From: a virus
IMG/VR virus record: IMGVR_UViG_3300046533_000736
Coordinates: 1-51,605 of that record
Strand: one strand, 5' to 3'
DNA length: 51,605 bases
In this document: positions 33,637 through 42,389 of the stretch, one piece after another
Position numbering within the stretch: the stretch's first letter is position 1
Layout: each line of letters opens with the position of its first letter
The notes under the pieces: generated by a model
Databases searched by the model: none
The model's input: the letters and a program-made list of their open reading frames with translations, nothing else
What the model was told of the DNA's origin: nothing
Translations under genes and position numbers: made by a program

Positions 33637-35343
33637 CTACTGGGCCTGTCCTTCGGACAACTCCATGAAGCTCGTCGACACGTGGATCTCCTGCACGAAT
33701 GCCGTACCCTCGATCTCGACGATCCAGTCGGTGCGACCATGCCGTGACGGCACGCGGAATGGACGGTTGGTCGTCACGTCACGCTCGAACAGCACCTTGC
33801 CGCATTCACCATCGCACAACCGGAACTTCAGCGCCTGCTCGCCTTTGCACTGCCGGGTGATCTTCGCCGCCGCGAACGTCACTTCGTACGGAAACGCGAA
33901 CTGCTTGCTGCGCCACACGTAGGTTTCGAATTCGACGCCGCCTTCCCACTTGAACAGTTCGTTGCTCTTGAGCGTGGGATTGATCACCAGATGCAGTTGC
34001 GTTACCGGATTGGCGAAGGTCGCCGATGCGTGGTACGGAATCGTAGCCAGCTTGTCATCCTTGCTGATGACGCTGTCGTCATCCAGCCCGTACACGATGC
34101 GATCATTGAAATCGAAGATAAATCCTGATCCTGCAGGTACCACGGTTTCATCCGCAGCAAAGTAATGCGAGGATTCGTAAAAGCCGTAATAGCGGCCATC
34201 GAAGATCACGCCATGCATCGTCGACGGGTTGAACTGCTGCCACTCATCACGCGTCATCAACGCACGGGTGAGGATCTGGGTTCCGTAAAGTCCAACGAAT
34301 ACCAAGCCTTCGCCGGAAGCGTAGACAACACCTCGATCGGCACTGACCATTGACCGCTTTGATACACAAGGGTATGGGTCCGGGACTCGATCGACAGACA
34401 GGCTTCGAGGATCAGTTCCAGCAACAAGGTATGTGTACCCCGTGGTAGCGACAACGAGAGTGTTGCCGTAGGTCCCCAGTGCGACAACGGGGAAGTCGAA
34501 GATCTTTTCGTACTCAGGTGGCCAAGCATGGGGCTGATACGGCTCCGAGAACACGACACGATTATCGTGAAATGCCGCGAACGATCCGCTCGACAAGCCG
34601 ATCAAACCCTGAATATTGTTGGGCGGCGGATAGAACGTCGTCGAGATGATCGCCTCGGCGAGATCGATGTTCTTCACCGCATCAGTGACAACCGGATTGG
34701 CTTGGAGGGTTTCGATCGGCACTTCCTTGACGAACAGGAACGGCCCGCCGTTGGTACGGTAGATCCGCACCGTGGAGATGTTCACCGGCAGCGTGACGCC
34801 AGCCAGCGGGATCGTCACCGGCACGCTCTGCCCATCCGACACGTTGATGCCCACGGACGGCGGTGATGGCACGCTCTCCTCGTCGAACTTCGTGTACCAC
34901 GTGTAGATGTAGTAGCGCAGTTGCGGCGTACCTGCAGTTCCCGTCGGCGTGCCCAGCGTTGGCGGCAGCACCGGTTCCGCCACACCCAGCGGAATGCTGT
35001 TGGCAGGTGTGGGCAGCGACGCCACCGCGAGGGGGTAGGTGGTGATCTTCGGCGGACCGTCGCCCGTGTAATACAGCCGCTCCGATCCCTTGTCGAGCGT
35101 GAAGCCGGTCACGATGTCGACATCCATGCACCACGACAGCCACACGTCCTTGAACTTGTAGATCGTCTTGGCCATGCAGTCCTGTACCAGCGGGACGTCG
35201 ATCTTCGCCTTCTCGATGAACGGACGAATCTCGCCCGACCAGAGCTTCGTCAGTTCGGCGCGCGATGCCTGCCCCCCGGCCAGCAGCCGGGATGACATGC
35301 GCGGCACCAGCCCGCCGAAGTTCTGGATACGGATACTGGGCAT
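33637..35343 (-). CDS. Putative tail nozzle or stabilisation protein
   Basis: 568 residues, beta-rich. The front (IQNFGGLVPRMSSRLLAGG, then AELTKLWSGEIRPF) is like that of phage nozzle or tubular proteins of short-tailed phages. The body has repeated aromatic strand blocks with Gly turns, suggesting a beta-propeller, e.g. VFVGLYGTQ and VVALGTYGNTL. It likely forms the tail tip through which DNA is ejected. The family call is by appearance. Confidence 0.65.
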   Translation of the reverse strand: MPSIRIQNFGGLVPRMSSRLLAGGQASRAELTKLWSGEIRPFIEKAKIDVPLVQDCMAKTIYKFKDVWLSWCMDVDIVTGFTLDKGSERLYYTGDGPPKITTYPLAVASLPTPANSIPLGVAEPVLPPTLGTPTGTAGTPQLRYYIYTWYTKFDEESVPSPPSVGINVSDGQSVPVTIPLAGVTLPVNISTVRIYRTNGGPFLFVKEVPIETLQANPVVTDAVKNIDLAEAIISTTFYPPPNNIQGLIGLSSGSFAAFHDNRVVFSEPYQPHAWPPEYEKIFDFPVVALGTYGNTLVVATTGYTYLVAGTDPRSLSVDRVPDPYPCVSKRSMVSADRGVVYASGEGLVFVGLYGTQILTRALMTRDEWQQFNPSTMHGVIFDGRYYGFYESSHYFAADETVVPAGSGFIFDFNDRIVYGLDDDSVISKDDKLATIPYHASATFANPVTQLHLVINPTLKSNELFKWEGGVEFETYVWRSKQFAFPYEVTFAAAKITRQCKGEQALKFRLCDGECGKVLFERDVTTNRPFRVPSRHGRTDWIVEIEGTAFVQEIHVSTSFMELSEGQAQ

Positions 35344-36440
35344 TACTGCAACGCCAGAATCTCGACCGAGAAGAAGATCTTGTGCACTTTCAGCGTGCCC
35401 ACGCTGCCGATGTCGAAGATGAGATTCATGCCGAGCAGTGAATTAAGATGCACCAACAGCGGCGTGGTGATCGCGTTCAGCACCGTCGCGCCGGAAGTCG
35501 TGAACGTGTCGAACACGAAATCCGTCCCCCACTCGCCCGTGGGGAATGCTGGATCGCTGGTGGTCAGCACCAGCTTGCCTGCGCCATGCACACCAACTGT
35601 GCCTGCTTCAGCATTCACGCCGCACGACACGATCACCAGCGCGTCGTGGTTAACCTTGAACGCACCCGACGCATCCCAGACGAGATTCGACGCGATTGAC
35701 GGATTGGCCTGCCAGTGCACATGGTCGGCCCAGCTAAACGTCGAACCTGTGTACGCACCGGGGTTCAGCACGATGGGGGATGTGTTGGTCGTATCCCGCG
35801 TCCAGATCTCCGCACCGGACGATTCGGCCTCGCTGGAGATGCGCAGCCATGCCGTGTTGTTCCAGTACCACAACGAGCCATCCGCCGTGTTGATCGCGAA
35901 GCGCACGTTCGGGCCGGGCGGTGCTGTTGGATTCGCGCCGGTCACCACGATGCCGTTGCTGATGTTGCCAAGCTCGATCCACGCCGGGGTGTTCGGATCC
36001 CAGTACCACATCTGGTGCGTATCCACGCGCACCGCGTAGTGCACGCCACCGGGCGGCGGTGACGTCGGCGTAGTCGTAACTTGGATTGTGTCCGAGCCGA
36101 GCAGCGCAGCGTCGAACATTTCGTTGTAAAGCTGCGTCACGAAATCCGCGACCTGCGCCTTGTTCCACGCCACCTGCACGCATGCGCCTGCGGGGAATGC
36201 CTTCGCGGTGGTGCCATCCTGCCCGCGCGCCACGGGAATCGTGTCGTTGATCACCGGGCCGATGGATGTGTACTTCATCACTTCGACCGTGACGCCGTCG
36301 TTCACCGTGACGTAGCAGTAATCCCCCGGCGACAACCCGAACAGCACGCCCGATCCCGCTTCGAGCAGCAGCATCGTGTCGGACGGCGTGACCGGGCTGC
36401 GAAGCGTGGTCCGTACGAAATTGCTGAAGCTCAGAGGCAT
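35343..36440 (-). CDS. Virion protein with phage fibre-adaptor front domain
   Basis: 365 residues. The first 110 residues (SFSNFVRTTL, GVLFGLSPGDYCYVTV, ARGQDGTTAKAFPAGACV) match a domain common at the N-terminus of phage virion and fibre-linked proteins. The rest is Gly/Asn/Ser-rich beta sequence with Trp, ending as a jelly-roll-like part. It should be a tail or collar component. Overlaps the nozzle gene by 1 base. Confidence 0.7.
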   Translation of the reverse strand: MPLSFSNFVRTTLRSPVTPSDTMLLLEAGSGVLFGLSPGDYCYVTVNDGVTVEVMKYTSIGPVINDTIPVARGQDGTTAKAFPAGACVQVAWNKAQVADFVTQLYNEMFDAALLGSDTIQVTTTPTSPPPGGVHYAVRVDTHQMWYWDPNTPAWIELGNISNGIVVTGANPTAPPGPNVRFAINTADGSLWYWNNTAWLRISSEAESSGAEIWTRDTTNTSPIVLNPGAYTGSTFSWADHVHWQANPSIASNLVWDASGAFKVNHDALVIVSCGVNAEAGTVGVHGAGKLVLTTSDPAFPTGEWGTDFVFDTFTTSGATVLNAITTPLLVHLNSLLGMNLIFDIGSVGTLKVHKIFFSVEILALQ

Positions 36441-36449
36441 GATGCTCTC

Positions 36450-37124
36450 CTAGTACCAGCCAACGAACGTACCGGCGACTGGGTTGATGATGGGAAGCGT
36501 GCACGTCATGGCCGGGAAGAAGCAGCCCGCCTGACACGGATCAAACTGGAAGTCGTTCGGATTGCTATCATCGAAGTACGGTGGTACCGCACCACACATG
36601 TCATCGCATGGGCTGCAGGCGGGCGGTGACGCGCAATCGACACCACCAATCGTGCCTTCACCGATGGCGGGATAGATTGCGCAAATCTCCTTACCACAAG
36701 TCTCGATCTGCTGTTCGGTGCGGCAATCGTCGACAACGAGTTCGCACGGAGCCAGCCGAAACTTGAGCGAGAAGCAGTAATCACAGCCAAGAAAAACGTC
36801 ACCGACGTAATAGCCCGCCGCCTGCGCCAGCAGCGCATCATCGAAATAGAATCCGACGTAGCCGCGCGAATCGCGCTGCCATGCGGGATACTCCGCGACG
36901 ACGCAGTTGATCCCCTCGCGGTACATCTTGATGTTGACCGGCGTCTGGCTGGGGATGAACTGCGACGGGTTCTGCACGCTCTGCAGCATGCGGATGAACA
37001 CCTTCGCGGTGGCGGGCGACAGCGCGATCCAGTCGCAGCCGGAATAGCGTCTTGGCTTGCATGTCGATGGTGCGATCTCGCTGCCGCACCAGTTGCTGTC
37101 GTCGAGACACGGAGCGCAACTCAT
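36450..37124 (-). CDS. Cysteine-rich virion-region protein
   Basis: 224 residues with 19 Cys spread across the length (for example APC, GCDYC, PACSPCDDMC). Few are in CxxC zinc-type pairs, and several Pro/Asp surround them. No family recognised. Its place between adaptor and fibre-like genes suggests a structural role. High Cys is unusual in a cytoplasmically assembled protein unless metal-bound. Confidence 0.65.
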   Translation of the reverse strand: MSCAPCLDDSNWCGSEIAPSTCKPRRYSGCDWIALSPATAKVFIRMLQSVQNPSQFIPSQTPVNIKMYREGINCVVAEYPAWQRDSRGYVGFYFDDALLAQAAGYYVGDVFLGCDYCFSLKFRLAPCELVVDDCRTEQQIETCGKEICAIYPAIGEGTIGGVDCASPPACSPCDDMCGAVPPYFDDSNPNDFQFDPCQAGCFFPAMTCTLPIINPVAGTFVGWY

Positions 37125-37738
37125 CAGAAGTACCCCCCACGCATCATCAGCGGCCCCGCCGTACGCTGCAGCACGCGCTTATTTTTCACCCGCGTAATAT
37201 CGTTGCCGAACACCTGTGCGTACCGCTGCATCAGCCCGGCGTTGCTCCAGTCTTGCTTCGGCATGCCGAACAGGCGTGCAGCAGCCCCGTTGGCGATCGC
37301 ATCGGCCCACTCGTCGTACAGCAGGTTGGGCACTTCGCACGCATCGTTGGTCGGCTTCAGCCACAACTCGATCTCGGCGTACGCCGGATCATCCTCGTCG
37401 GGTATCGGATAGACGCTGATCGCGCGCAGGCCCCGCAGCGCGAACGAGCGCGCGCCGCAGCCGCACATGCGGCCACCCCACATGGCAGGTGCGTGCGATT
37501 CGCCACAGGTCGTTACCGACTTGATTCCGACGACGTTGGAAAGCTCCGGGATGAGCAGCGGGTAGTCGTGCACGCGTGGCTGCGTCTGCAGCGTCACCCG
37601 GAATTCCCATGCCCCGCCGCGATCGCACAGGTCGATCGCCGACTGGCGGATCGCTTCCTCGGCAATCGCAGGCGGTACGCCGGTCAGTCCGCGCAGCCCC
37701 AGTGTCAGCGGGATGAAGTCACTCAAGGCTCGGGGCAT
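37124..37738 (-). CDS. Putative head-tail connector protein
   Basis: 204 residues from the ATG at 37738 (a longer upstream frame exists, but its Arg/Ser-rich extension overlaps the preceding gene). Helical front (IPPAIAEEAIRQSAIDLC), beta middle (FRVTLQTQPRVHDYPL) and a Cys-rich turn (MCGCGARSF). Gene order places it directly after the adaptor, so a connector role is likely. Confidence 0.6.
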   Translation of the reverse strand: MPRALSDFIPLTLGLRGLTGVPPAIAEEAIRQSAIDLCDRGGAWEFRVTLQTQPRVHDYPLLIPELSNVVGIKSVTTCGESHAPAMWGGRMCGCGARSFALRGLRAISVYPIPDEDDPAYAEIELWLKPTNDACEVPNLLYDEWADAIANGAAARLFGMPKQDWSNAGLMQRYAQVFGNDITRVKNKRVLQRTAGPLMMRGGYF

Positions 37739-38408
37739 TGGCTTTCTCCGCTTCGGGGACCGGCAATCCCTGCTTCGTGCGCTGCGGACCCACCACCGAC
37801 TGGTAGAACGACTTGAAATGCATCTGCGAGTTTTGCGCCGACGTCTGCGATTCAGTATCTTTGGCAAAGGCGCGGTAGAGCATCCAGTCCTTGAACGCAT
37901 TGCGGTACGTCAGCGGTGACGCATTCGGCAGATCGATCGGTGTGTCGGGGGTCGTCACAACCTGCGGCACAATCTGCACCACCGCCTGCACGCGCACGGT
38001 CTGGCCCGGTGGCACGGGCGGGTCGACAAAGTAGAACGCATCGGTCTTGGGAGGAGCCGAGAACGACCGCACCGAGTAGGGATCGATTGCACATACACCT
38101 TTGCCGTAAGTCCGTTCGAGATTGAAATCCCCCGGCAGCACTGGCAGTCCCAGCGAGCCATCCGGGTTGATATTGAAGATGATGTCCTCCAGCGACTCGA
38201 CACCCTCGGGCAGCATCTGCTGCGCGCCCTGCCCCAGCGTCAGCGTCATGATCGTGCGGAAGATTCCCGGCTTCAGCACCGCAAGCTGCGCCAGTGCCTC
38301 GGTCAGGTAATCGCACAACTCGGCTTCCGGAAAGCGCGTGTACTCCGCACCCGGTTCGAGATCGTTCAGTTCCGTCGCCGCCGCCCGCAGGAGTTCGGAT
38401 GCAAGCAT
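37719..38408 (-). CDS. DUF6682-like phage adaptor protein
   Basis: 229 residues from the ATG at 38408. The first 70 residues (ASELLRAAATELNDLEPG, RFPEAELCDYLTEALAQLA) carry the usual signature of this head-to-tail adaptor family, followed by the LTLGQGAQQMLPEGV segment. It should join the portal ring to the tail. It overlaps the following gene by 20 bases. Confidence 0.75.
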   Translation of the reverse strand: MLASELLRAAATELNDLEPGAEYTRFPEAELCDYLTEALAQLAVLKPGIFRTIMTLTLGQGAQQMLPEGVESLEDIIFNINPDGSLGLPVLPGDFNLERTYGKGVCAIDPYSVRSFSAPPKTDAFYFVDPPVPPGQTVRVQAVVQIVPQVVTTPDTPIDLPNASPLTYRNAFKDWMLYRAFAKDTESQTSAQNSQMHFKSFYQSVVGPQRTKQGLPVPEAEKANAPSLE

Positions 38409-38410
38409 GA

Positions 38411-38635
38411 TCAGAAGAACGTCGGCTTCGCGACCGCGCGAGTCAGCGCCATCAAGCCTTCCTGCAGATGCGTCGCACCGATGCTGATCCAACGCGGATC
38501 GAGATTGGGAGCAGCACGCAGCGTAGCGATCAACTCGCCTAATTCCTCGCCCTTCATCTTGATCACGTTCATCAGCGCGATTTCTTCCGCGTCGAGTTCG
38601 CGATAACCCTTGATCTCACGGTGCTGGTTTTCCAT
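38411..38635 (-). CDS. acb2: Acb2-like anti-CBASS protein (Acb2/Tad1 hairpin domain)
   Basis: 74 residues from the ATG at 38635 (AGGAAAG in front). The sequence has the hairpin signature of Acb2: KGYREL..EEIALMN.IK in the first helix, then RWISIGATHLQEGLMALTRAV in the second. Y11 and K26 sit exactly where, from memory, Acb2 of phage PaMx33 has its cyclic-nucleotide contacts (Y11, K26). Acb2 hexamers sequester signals such as 3',3'-cGAMP and cA3, disarming CBASS. It lies inside the structural operon, between the 38616 gene and the adaptor. Identification is by motif memory; binding is untested. Confidence 0.85.
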   Translation of the reverse strand: MENQHREIKGYRELDAEEIALMNVIKMKGEELGELIATLRAAPNLDPRWISIGATHLQEGLMALTRAVAKPTFF

Positions 38636-38873
38636 TGCTTTCCTCGTCATCCTTCAGCCCGCCAGCAAGCTGCTGCTGTACGTCCTCCATGATCGGCTCG
38701 TTGGGCGGGAACGCAAAGTTCGGCTTGCGCGCCTTCGGCACCAGCGGACGTTCGCAGTATTTCAGGTCGCCACGCGCGAGCAGTTCGTCCAGATGCTCGT
38801 TGTAGTGGTACACATGTGATCCATCGGTAACATATTTCTGTTCCGATTGGGTTGATTGTGCTGCCTGTACCAT
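38616..38873 (-). CDS. Small virion-region protein
   Basis: 85 residues. Gln/Ser front, YVTDGSHVYHYNEHLDELLARGD and a Pro-rich, acidic end. No family recognised. Starts just after the strong terminator and overlaps the Acb2-like gene by 20 bases. Confidence 0.6.
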   Translation of the reverse strand: MVQAAQSTQSEQKYVTDGSHVYHYNEHLDELLARGDLKYCERPLVPKARKPNFAFPPNEPIMEDVQQQLAGGLKDDEESNGKPAP

Positions 38874-38885
38874 TGGCTACTCCTT

Positions 38886-38912
38886 AAAAGGCGGGGGGCC
38901 GAAGCCCCCCGC
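38886..38912 (-). terminator. Strong terminator after the capsid genes
   Basis: On the minus strand GCGGGGGGC-TTCG-GCCCCCCGC is followed by CTTTT: a 9-base GC stem closed by a stable UUCG tetraloop. It lies 28 bases after the decoration-like gene stop and would separate capsid mRNA from the connector and tail genes, including the Acb2-like gene. Confidence 0.85.
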
Positions 38913-38940
38913 AAAGCTGCGCGTCCGCAAAAGCCGCGCC

Positions 38941-39546
38941 CTACGCGTTGCCGTTGAAGTCGAACTGTCCCCAGTCGACGACTTCGGCAGTGAACATCGC
39001 CCCCAGCCCCGCCAGCTTCTGTCCGGTGGCAGGCACCGTCAGGATCTTCAGCGAGATGTACGACGCTTCCGATGTCGCGACGATATTGACGTCGAGCCGC
39101 GCCGTCGGCAGCGGGTTCGGCGTGACCGCCCCCAACCCCGTCAGCCCGACGATCGCCGTATCGACGCCCGCCGCCGTACGCAGCACCACGTCGAATGTCA
39201 GCCCGGTGATCAGCGTCGCCGCGAGAATCTGCGCGTAGACGAATTCGAGCCGGGTGTTCTTCGGCAGCAGGATGATGTTCAGGTGATCGCCAGCCGCGAC
39301 ATCAGCGCCACCCGCGTTCAGGTAGTCCTGATACCACTGCCAGTCGCCGTGCTTCACCTGCACGGACAGCCCGCCCTGCGGCACCATCGTTGCGTAGTTC
39401 AGTTGCCGGGTGACCTGATACGAGCGCCGACGCTGATGGTCGGCATACCCCTTGACGGAGTTCGCCGTAGGGTTGCTGCTTTGATAGATCTTGTTACCAG
39501 CCGCGCCACCGACGCCAGCTTGGTACAGATTGAAGTCCGTAGGCAT
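38941..39546 (-). CDS. Putative capsid decoration protein
   Basis: 201 residues from the ATG at 39546. Beta-rich with Gly/Ala turns (DHLNIILLPKNTRLEF, LDVNIVATSEASYISLKI). It is the gene next to the major capsid protein, so a decoration or head protein is likely. An in-frame extension upstream overlaps the capsid gene and is rejected. Confidence 0.65.
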   Translation of the reverse strand: MPTDFNLYQAGVGGAAGNKIYQSSNPTANSVKGYADHQRRRSYQVTRQLNYATMVPQGGLSVQVKHGDWQWYQDYLNAGGADVAAGDHLNIILLPKNTRLEFVYAQILAATLITGLTFDVVLRTAAGVDTAIVGLTGLGAVTPNPLPTARLDVNIVATSEASYISLKILTVPATGQKLAGLGAMFTAEVVDWGQFDFNGNA

Positions 39547-39581
39547 TGCAATTCTCCTTGGGCGATCAGTAGAAGGGGCGG

Positions 39582-40532
39582 TTAGTCGAAGTTGACGTAC
39601 AGACCCGCAGTGCCTTCCGGCTGGATCGTCTTGTATCCGTAGACGGACATCCCTTGCAGGAACACGTCCCACGAATCCTTGTCGTTGTCGATGACCCGCG
39701 TTTCCTCGATCTGCATCGCGAACGCCGTCGATCCGCGCCACCCAGCGATTACCTCGAACACCGCCTTGCCGCCATCCATCACCTGCGTGACGTTGTGCGA
39801 CAGGTAGATGTCGAACCCGGCGATCTTCGTCGGCAGCTTGCCGTTGAGGATGATGTCGGACGCGATGTTGCAGCAGGATCCGCCCAGCCCCGCGTTAGCG
39901 TTGAGCATCGGCGAATTGAGCAACGTCGGCAGCGCCTGATCCGGCAGGACGAGGAAGATGTCGTCCATCGGCAGGCACTGCTCGCGCAGCACGCCCTGAA
40001 TGCGCGACAGCACTTCCCAGATATTGGCTGACGTCGCCAGCACCGGAGCGCCCACCGTGCCCAGATCGTATGACGCGGAACGCACCCCCGCCGTCGATCC
40101 CTTGTTGGTCGGGTCGGCCTCGACGTACATGCGCGCGAGGACTTCCTGATCGATCGCTTCGGCCATGTTGTACGAAGCCGATTTCAGCAGCGAGGACTGC
40201 CATGCGTCCCAGTTGCAGATCTGCTTCATGTCGACCTTGGCGACCTTCACCGAGAATTCGAGTTCCTTGTCGACCACCATGGTGATCGGCGCGGTGTCGA
40301 TCGTATCGTGCCGGATTGTGCTGTCCTTCTGTCCTCGACGAACGCGCACTCGCGGGCTACGAAAAAATGTGATCTGGTCGCCGCAGCGATTCAGTTCACC
40401 CGTGTATTCAGTCGTCGTGATGTCTGCGTAGGTGGACGTGCAGTAGAACTGCTCGACCAGCTTCGACGAGAACATCGGGGGGATGAGGCTACCCGAGTAC
40501 GCAGGATAGCCGGATGCGCTTGGAAGGGGCAT
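39582..40532 (-). CDS. Major capsid protein
   Basis: 316 residues. HK97-like or coat-protein-5-like in order and feel: a short N-arm, an E-loop-like basic stretch (RSPRVRVRRGQKDS), a long spine helix (SLLKSASYNMAEAIDQEVLA), and a P-domain with LVLPDQALPTLL and an Ile/Val strand. A scaffold gene precedes it and a decoration-like gene follows, as usual. Identification is by context and appearance; no exact homologue is named. Confidence 0.8.
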   Translation of the reverse strand: MPLPSASGYPAYSGSLIPPMFSSKLVEQFYCTSTYADITTTEYTGELNRCGDQITFFRSPRVRVRRGQKDSTIRHDTIDTAPITMVVDKELEFSVKVAKVDMKQICNWDAWQSSLLKSASYNMAEAIDQEVLARMYVEADPTNKGSTAGVRSASYDLGTVGAPVLATSANIWEVLSRIQGVLREQCLPMDDIFLVLPDQALPTLLNSPMLNANAGLGGSCCNIASDIILNGKLPTKIAGFDIYLSHNVTQVMDGGKAVFEVIAGWRGSTAFAMQIEETRVIDNDKDSWDVFLQGMSVYGYKTIQPEGTAGLYVNFD

Positions 40533-40548
40533 TGCTCGCTCCTAATCG

Positions 40549-41631
40549 TCAGATGGTTGCGTCGCGATCGACTCGATCTTCCGACAGCGCCGCATCGAAA
40601 TTTGCCTTGTACGATTCCCAATCAGCTTTCGGCAGCTTCTTGTTGATGAATTGCCGCAGCTTGATCTGATACTCAGACGCCTTCATCCGTGGCTTCGCCC
40701 CATTGGGCCTGCCTTCGGTCTGCGCCTTGCCGGGAACTGCCAGAGAGTCGCGGGTTGGTGTGCCCTTCTTCGCGTCGTAGTACGACGTGAGGACGGCGCG
40801 AACACCGACCGCATTGTGATTGTTGTGGTAGTGCGTCAGCAGATGCCCGACCTTCATGCCCCGTCCCGGCACTTCCTGATTCAGGTACGTTTTCCACGCA
40901 TCGGTGTCACGTACCGTTTCGAAATCGGGGAAGTAAGTGAGAATTTCCTTGCGGAAGAATTCGTCACTCACCTGACGTTCATTCTGCGCCGCCGTCGCTC
41001 GGACCGATTGCTCCAGCCCCGGCAGCTTGTCGAGATCCTTCAGCCTACCCAACGCTCCTTCAATCGCCTTCATCCGGTCCAGCAATGGCTTGACTGCCGC
41101 CGCCACCTGCTTCCGCGCGAGCTTCGACACGAACGAAACGGTGTCATCGCCGAACGTCGCCAATTCCTGCGGCGTCGGATCGGGGACCTCGTTGAATTCG
41201 GACAGCGCGCGGTCAGTGGTTGACTGCGTTTCCGAACGAGATTTTTCCTCAAGCTCCCGGCGCAGCTTGTCGATATGCTCCTGCTGCTCCTGCACCGTAC
41301 GTTCGAGGAACTGGCGATTCTCCTGAACGGTTTCCATCGAGCGTTTCGTACGTTCCAGTTCCGTCTGCGACGTCGACGACCGTCCGGAATTGGTCCGTAC
41401 TTCCTGCTCCAGTTCAGCAATGCGCTCGCGTAGCTGCTGCTCGGACTCGCCACCACCTGCCGCTGCATCCCCCGGTTGCGGGCCAGCCGGTGCTGTGGAT
41501 TCTTCCGGAGCGTGGTTCTCGCCACCCCCGTTGAGCGTCGCTACGGGCGGGGCGTTCGGGTCGATACCCTGTGCACGCAAGGAGGCTTCCTCTGCCTCGC
41601 GCCGCCGTGTCACTGCTGATGGGACTGCCAT
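40549..41631 (-). CDS. Scaffold protein
   Basis: 360 residues. A Pro/Gly/Glu-rich front is followed by a long coiled coil (about 60-145: RERIAELEQEV, MRSMETVQENRQFLERTV in part) and a charged C-terminal half with helical segments. A long coiled coil directly before the capsid gene is the usual scaffold layout. Probably lost or cleaved in mature capsids. Confidence 0.85.
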   Translation of the reverse strand: MAVPSAVTRRREAEEASLRAQGIDPNAPPVATLNGGGENHAPEESTAPAGPQPGDAAAGGGESEQQLRERIAELEQEVRTNSGRSSTSQTELERTKRSMETVQENRQFLERTVQEQQEHIDKLRRELEEKSRSETQSTTDRALSEFNEVPDPTPQELATFGDDTVSFVSKLARKQVAAAVKPLLDRMKAIEGALGRLKDLDKLPGLEQSVRATAAQNERQVSDEFFRKEILTYFPDFETVRDTDAWKTYLNQEVPGRGMKVGHLLTHYHNNHNAVGVRAVLTSYYDAKKGTPTRDSLAVPGKAQTEGRPNGAKPRMKASEYQIKLRQFINKKLPKADWESYKANFDAALSEDRVDRDATI

Positions 41632-41659
41632 TCAGAACTCTCCGCTGTACAGGGCCAAT

Positions 41660-41884
41660 CTACTGACTGGAGCCTGTGGTTGGTGGATTCCATTTTTCGA
41701 CGAGGACCTTCAATGCACGGGCTTCTCCCTGATGCGTACGCCAACGATCGGCATCGGCATCCTCAAGTAAACGCCCCTGCGCCTCATGAAAAGCCTTGGT
41801 CAGGAATGCTGCGAACAACTGCCCATCCTTCGATCGCCGAAGCCGGTCGACCACATCCGCCGTTTCGCGATCGATGGGAGTCAT
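41660..41884 (-). CDS. Small helical virion-region protein
   Basis: 74 residues from the ATG at 41884, which overlaps the preceding stop (ATGA). All helical (DRETADVVDRLRRSKDG, FLTKAFHEAQGRLL), Pro-rich end. No family recognised. Confidence 0.65.
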   Translation of the reverse strand: MTPIDRETADVVDRLRRSKDGQLFAAFLTKAFHEAQGRLLEDADADRWRTHQGEARALKVLVEKWNPPTTGSSQ

Positions 41885-42033
41885 TTCCCGCAGCACCCCC
41901 CGTTCGTGCTGCCCCGCCCCTTGGCCGCTGCCTTGGGTTTCGGCAGGGACAGCGGGGGTCCCTTGTGCGACATCTGCACCGGCTTCAACGGCTTCACCAT
42001 CGTTGCCGGTTTCGTTCCGCCACCGAATGACAT
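41881..42033 (-). CDS. Small Pro/Lys-rich protein
   Basis: 50 residues: Gly/Lys/Pro-rich with a GGCCGK end. It is the first gene after the promoter at 42066-42093 and heads the capsid operon. AGGAG lies before the ATG at 42033. Confidence 0.6.
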   Translation of the reverse strand: MSFGGGTKPATMVKPLKPVQMSHKGPPLSLPKPKAAAKGRGSTNGGCCGK

Positions 42034-42065
42034 GATGATCTCCTATAAATCAATGAATTGGCGGG

Positions 42066-42093
42066 AGTGTATACCCGGTGCTACGCCTGTCAA
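42066..42093 (-). promoter_or_regulatory. Sigma-70-like promoter for the capsid operon
   Basis: On the minus strand, TTGACA (42093-42088), a 16-base spacer and TACACT (42071-42066). A perfect -35 and a 4/6 -10 precede the small gene, scaffold and capsid genes. It lies just after the stop of the gene ending at 42097. Confidence 0.65.
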
Positions 42094-42096
42094 CGC

Positions 42097-42231
42097 CTAC
42101 TTCTTTTTCTTCTTGAGGAATGCGGGGAACGTGCCCTTGCCCTTCGCGGCCTTCTTCTTGCCCTGCGCCAGCGGATTCTCGGTGTCCACCATCGGCATCA
42201 TGCCTTTGGGTGCTTTCTTTGCCTTTGCCAT
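42097..42231 (-). CDS. Small Lys-rich protein
   Basis: 44 residues, Lys-rich with Pro/Met patches and a run of five Lys at its end. AGGAG lies 7 bases before the ATG at 42231. Probably binds nucleic acid or acidic surfaces; function unknown. Confidence 0.55.
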   Translation of the reverse strand: MAKAKKAPKGMMPMVDTENPLAQGKKKAAKGKGTFPAFLKKKKK

Positions 42232-42233
42232 GG

Positions 42234-42389
42234 TCATGCTCCTATCGTAGTGTCGAGGAAAAATAGAAACGGTAACGCTACTACGCCAGCAAAATCGATG
42301 ATCACGTTGCTCGCTGCGGGCGGCACATACGTCGGCTTGCCGCCGAAGTCGAGAACCACGTTGGAAGCAACCGGGGCGCTGTAACTCAT
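42234..42389 (-). CDS. Small beta-motif virion protein
   Basis: 51 residues with two copies of a strand motif: PVASNVVLDFGG and PPAASNVIIDFAG. The pattern (A-S-N-V-V/I-x-D-F) resembles short beta motifs in phage tail proteins. Short and hydrophobic at its end. Function unknown. Confidence 0.5.
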   Translation of the reverse strand: MSYSAPVASNVVLDFGGKPTYVPPAASNVIIDFAGVVALPFLFFLDTTIGA

